Both the position numbers and the translations under genes were made by a program. The notes under the pieces are model-generated. The model searched no databases and had not been told where the DNA came from. It worked only from the letters and a program-made list of their open reading frames with translations. A stretch of DNA of 64,000 nucleotides from Clavibacter sp. VKM Ac-2872 (GTDB lineage: Bacteria > Actinomycetota > Actinomycetes > Actinomycetales > Microbacteriaceae): assembly GCF_015351105.1 (NCBI RefSeq), contig NZ_JADKRR010000001.1, positions 248,001 through 312,000 of the forward strand. The letters run 5' to 3'. Below, piece by piece: positions 62,538-64,000 of the stretch. The first letter of the stretch is position 1. The number at the start of each line of letters is the position of its first letter.

Positions 62538-64000
62538 ATGAGTTGGGCCACTGATACCGCGCTGCCTCAGCCTGAGCTCACAGTGGCTGCTTCGCGAACC
62601 GAAGCGGTCCTGGCCAGTCTCCGGCCGTGGTGGCGAGGACGCGTGGACAGAGCCGGCCTGGGCGCGGAGTGGTCCGAACTCGACGCAGCGCTCGATACTG
62701 TCGCTCCCGGGCAGCTGCCTCCAGATGAGAATCTGTCTGAAAGTCAGGACGCGTATGCGCTTGGGGTGACCTACGTCGAGTCGCTGGATGCACGAGAGCG
62801 CAGTATCCACGGCCGCCACTACACGCCGGAGGGCCTTGCCGCGCAGCTGTGGCTGATGGCTCGCAAAGCCCTGGGCTTCGGAATCGATCCGCGCCCGCTT
62901 CCTGGGCTCATCAGGGATCCCGCCTGCGGTGCTGGCGCGTTGCTCGTGCCGGTCCTCCGAGAGCACCTGAAGGCGACGGCGAATGCAGACCCGACGCTCG
63001 TGCTGGCGTCCCTTCCGCAGGTGGTGGAGGGTATTGACACGGATCCGTGGGCGGCATACATCGCGAGTGTGGTGCTAGCCGCGGAGATGCTGCCGACGCT
63101 CGCCCGCGTTGCACCAGCGCGACGTCGACCCCTGCCAGCGCTGGCACACGTCGGGGACGGTCTGGATCCGAAGCTCTCTTCAGCGACTGCATGGATCATG
63201 AATCCGCCATACGGCCGCCAGCGTCTGTCGACCGAGCAACGCGCCCTGTTCGCGGACAGTCTCTATGGTCACGCGAACTTGTACTCCCTCTTCCTCGCTG
63301 CTGCATCGCGGAACGTCGCTCCGAAGGGCGTGGTCGCGGCCCTTGTGCCCACGAGTTTCACATCGGGGCTCTACTTTCATCGGCTGCGTGACCAGATCAG
63401 TCACCGGACTCCGCTTCGCCGGGTCGCGTTCGTTCAAGAACGCACCGGCGTGTTCGGCGGCGTGCTGCAGGAGACTTGTCTCGCGGTGTTCTCGACCGCG
63501 AACTCACGGAGGGTCACGATTGAGCGGATCACGGGCGGGAAGGTGTCATCAGTGGCGTCGGTGCCATCACCGCGCTCGTCAAGTCCGTGGCTGCTTCCGC
63601 GCGAAGCGTCCGACGCCGCCCTGGCGGCCGCTGCTAGCTCGCTGCCGCTGACGTTGAAAGCAGCAGGATGGCACGCGTCGACGGGGCCTCTTGTATGGAA
63701 CCGGCGGCGGACGGAGCTTCATGCGCGTAAGGCCTCCGGGCGTGTCTTCGTCCTGTGGGCGGCAGACATGGACGGTGGTCGTGTGCACCGCGACGGCTCG
63801 CGTGACTCGCTGCGCTTCCTCGACATGCGCGATGACAACGATCGGCGTGTGAACACTCTCACTACACCGGCGGTGTTGGTGCAGCGCACGACCGCGCCGG
63901 AGCAGCCCCGTCGTCTGCTGGTCGCGGAGCTGACTCAGGCGAAGCTGGATGAGCTCGGCGGCGCAATCGTCGTCGAGAACCACGTAAATGTGCTCCGCCC
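62538..64000 (+). CDS. N6-adenine DNA methyltransferase (Eco57I/type IIG-like), N-terminal part
   Basis: At least 487 residues, open at the window end, starting at the ATG at 62538. HGRHYTPEGLAAQLW precedes the SAM-binding motif I DPACGAGALLVPV (near residue 130). The catalytic motif IV is IMNPPYGRQRLS, with ANLYSLFLAAASRNVAPKGV and ALVPTSF after it. The order is that of gamma-class adenine methylases of restriction-modification or similar systems (Eco57I-like, BREX or DISARM methylases). The specificity region or nuclease would be beyond the edge. GC is higher than in the preceding pair but below the core level. It follows the RelA/SpoT gene by 124 bases. Confidence 0.85.
   Translation, partial: MSWATDTALPQPELTVAASRTEAVLASLRPWWRGRVDRAGLGAEWSELDAALDTVAPGQLPPDENLSESQDAYALGVTYVESLDARERSIHGRHYTPEGLAAQLWLMARKALGFGIDPRPLPGLIRDPACGAGALLVPVLREHLKATANADPTLVLASLPQVVEGIDTDPWAAYIASVVLAAEMLPTLARVAPARRRPLPALAHVGDGLDPKLSSATAWIMNPPYGRQRLSTEQRALFADSLYGHANLYSLFLAAASRNVAPKGVVAALVPTSFTSGLYFHRLRDQISHRTPLRRVAFVQERTGVFGGVLQETCLAVFSTANSRRVTIERITGGKVSSVASVPSPRSSSPWLLPREASDAALAAAASSLPLTLKAAGWHASTGPLVWNRRRTELHARKASGRVFVLWAADMDGGRVHRDGSRDSLRFLDMRDDNDRRVNTLTTPAVLVQRTTAPEQPRRLLVAELTQAKLDELGGAIVVENHVNVLR

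Overview
This 64 kb window is very GC-rich actinobacterial DNA. The high third-position GC, many GTG starts, dense 4-base ATGA/GTGA overlaps, and the mix of plant-sugar glycosidases with ABC sugar importers suggest a plant-associated Microbacteriaceae, most likely Clavibacter or a close relative. This assignment is inference from content; there is no rRNA or other marker gene in the window.

Layout. (1) 1-4.1 kb: a truncated AraC-like gene, a Tat-exported ferritin-like protein, and a TetR regulator divergent from a secreted cutinase of the PET-hydrolase family with a palindromic operator between them. (2) 4.3-17.9 kb: a divergent glycan locus. A DeoR regulator, GH4 and GH38 genes run leftward; a PfkB kinase, a sugar ABC importer, a NagB-like deaminase and a GH2 enzyme run rightward. 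(3) 18.1-25.2 kb: an FMN reductase, then a LacI regulator, paired LacI operators, a second sugar importer and a GH31 alpha-xylosidase/alpha-glucosidase. (4) 25.4-28.3 kb: a siderophore/haem ABC importer behind a DtxR-type iron box. (5) 28.3-39.5 kb: accessory DNA with an IS481 remnant, a small lipoprotein, a 2391-residue secreted RHS/YD-repeat protein with a nuclease-like C-terminus, and two tandem paralogous probable immunity genes. (6) 39.5-53.7 kb: a uronate-dehydrogenase-like gene and a full C-P lyase locus (phnDCE plus a reductase on +, phnGHIJKL, a DUF1045 gene, phnM, phnN and a hexapeptide transferase on -, phnF on +). (7) 53.8-57.9 kb: an MFS transporter and PEP carboxylase. (8) 57.9-64 kb: accessory DNA with a recombinase fragment, a small secreted protein, the C-terminal stump of an L-threonine aldolase, a two-gene DUF262 + RelA/SpoT-like module of strikingly lower GC, and an N6-adenine DNA methyltransferase that runs off the end.

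How the genes work together. Two regulated saccharide import-and-cleavage systems, an iron importer and a phosphonate-scavenging pathway make up the metabolic backbone. Two accessory segments carry conflict functions: a polymorphic RHS toxin with duplicated immunity genes, and a probable defence island whose overlapping DUF262/RelA-SpoT pair is the best candidate for an undescribed system. A window-wide oddity is the excess of the hexamer GGATCC, which accounts for many of the otherwise rare GGA and GAT codons in the host-type genes.
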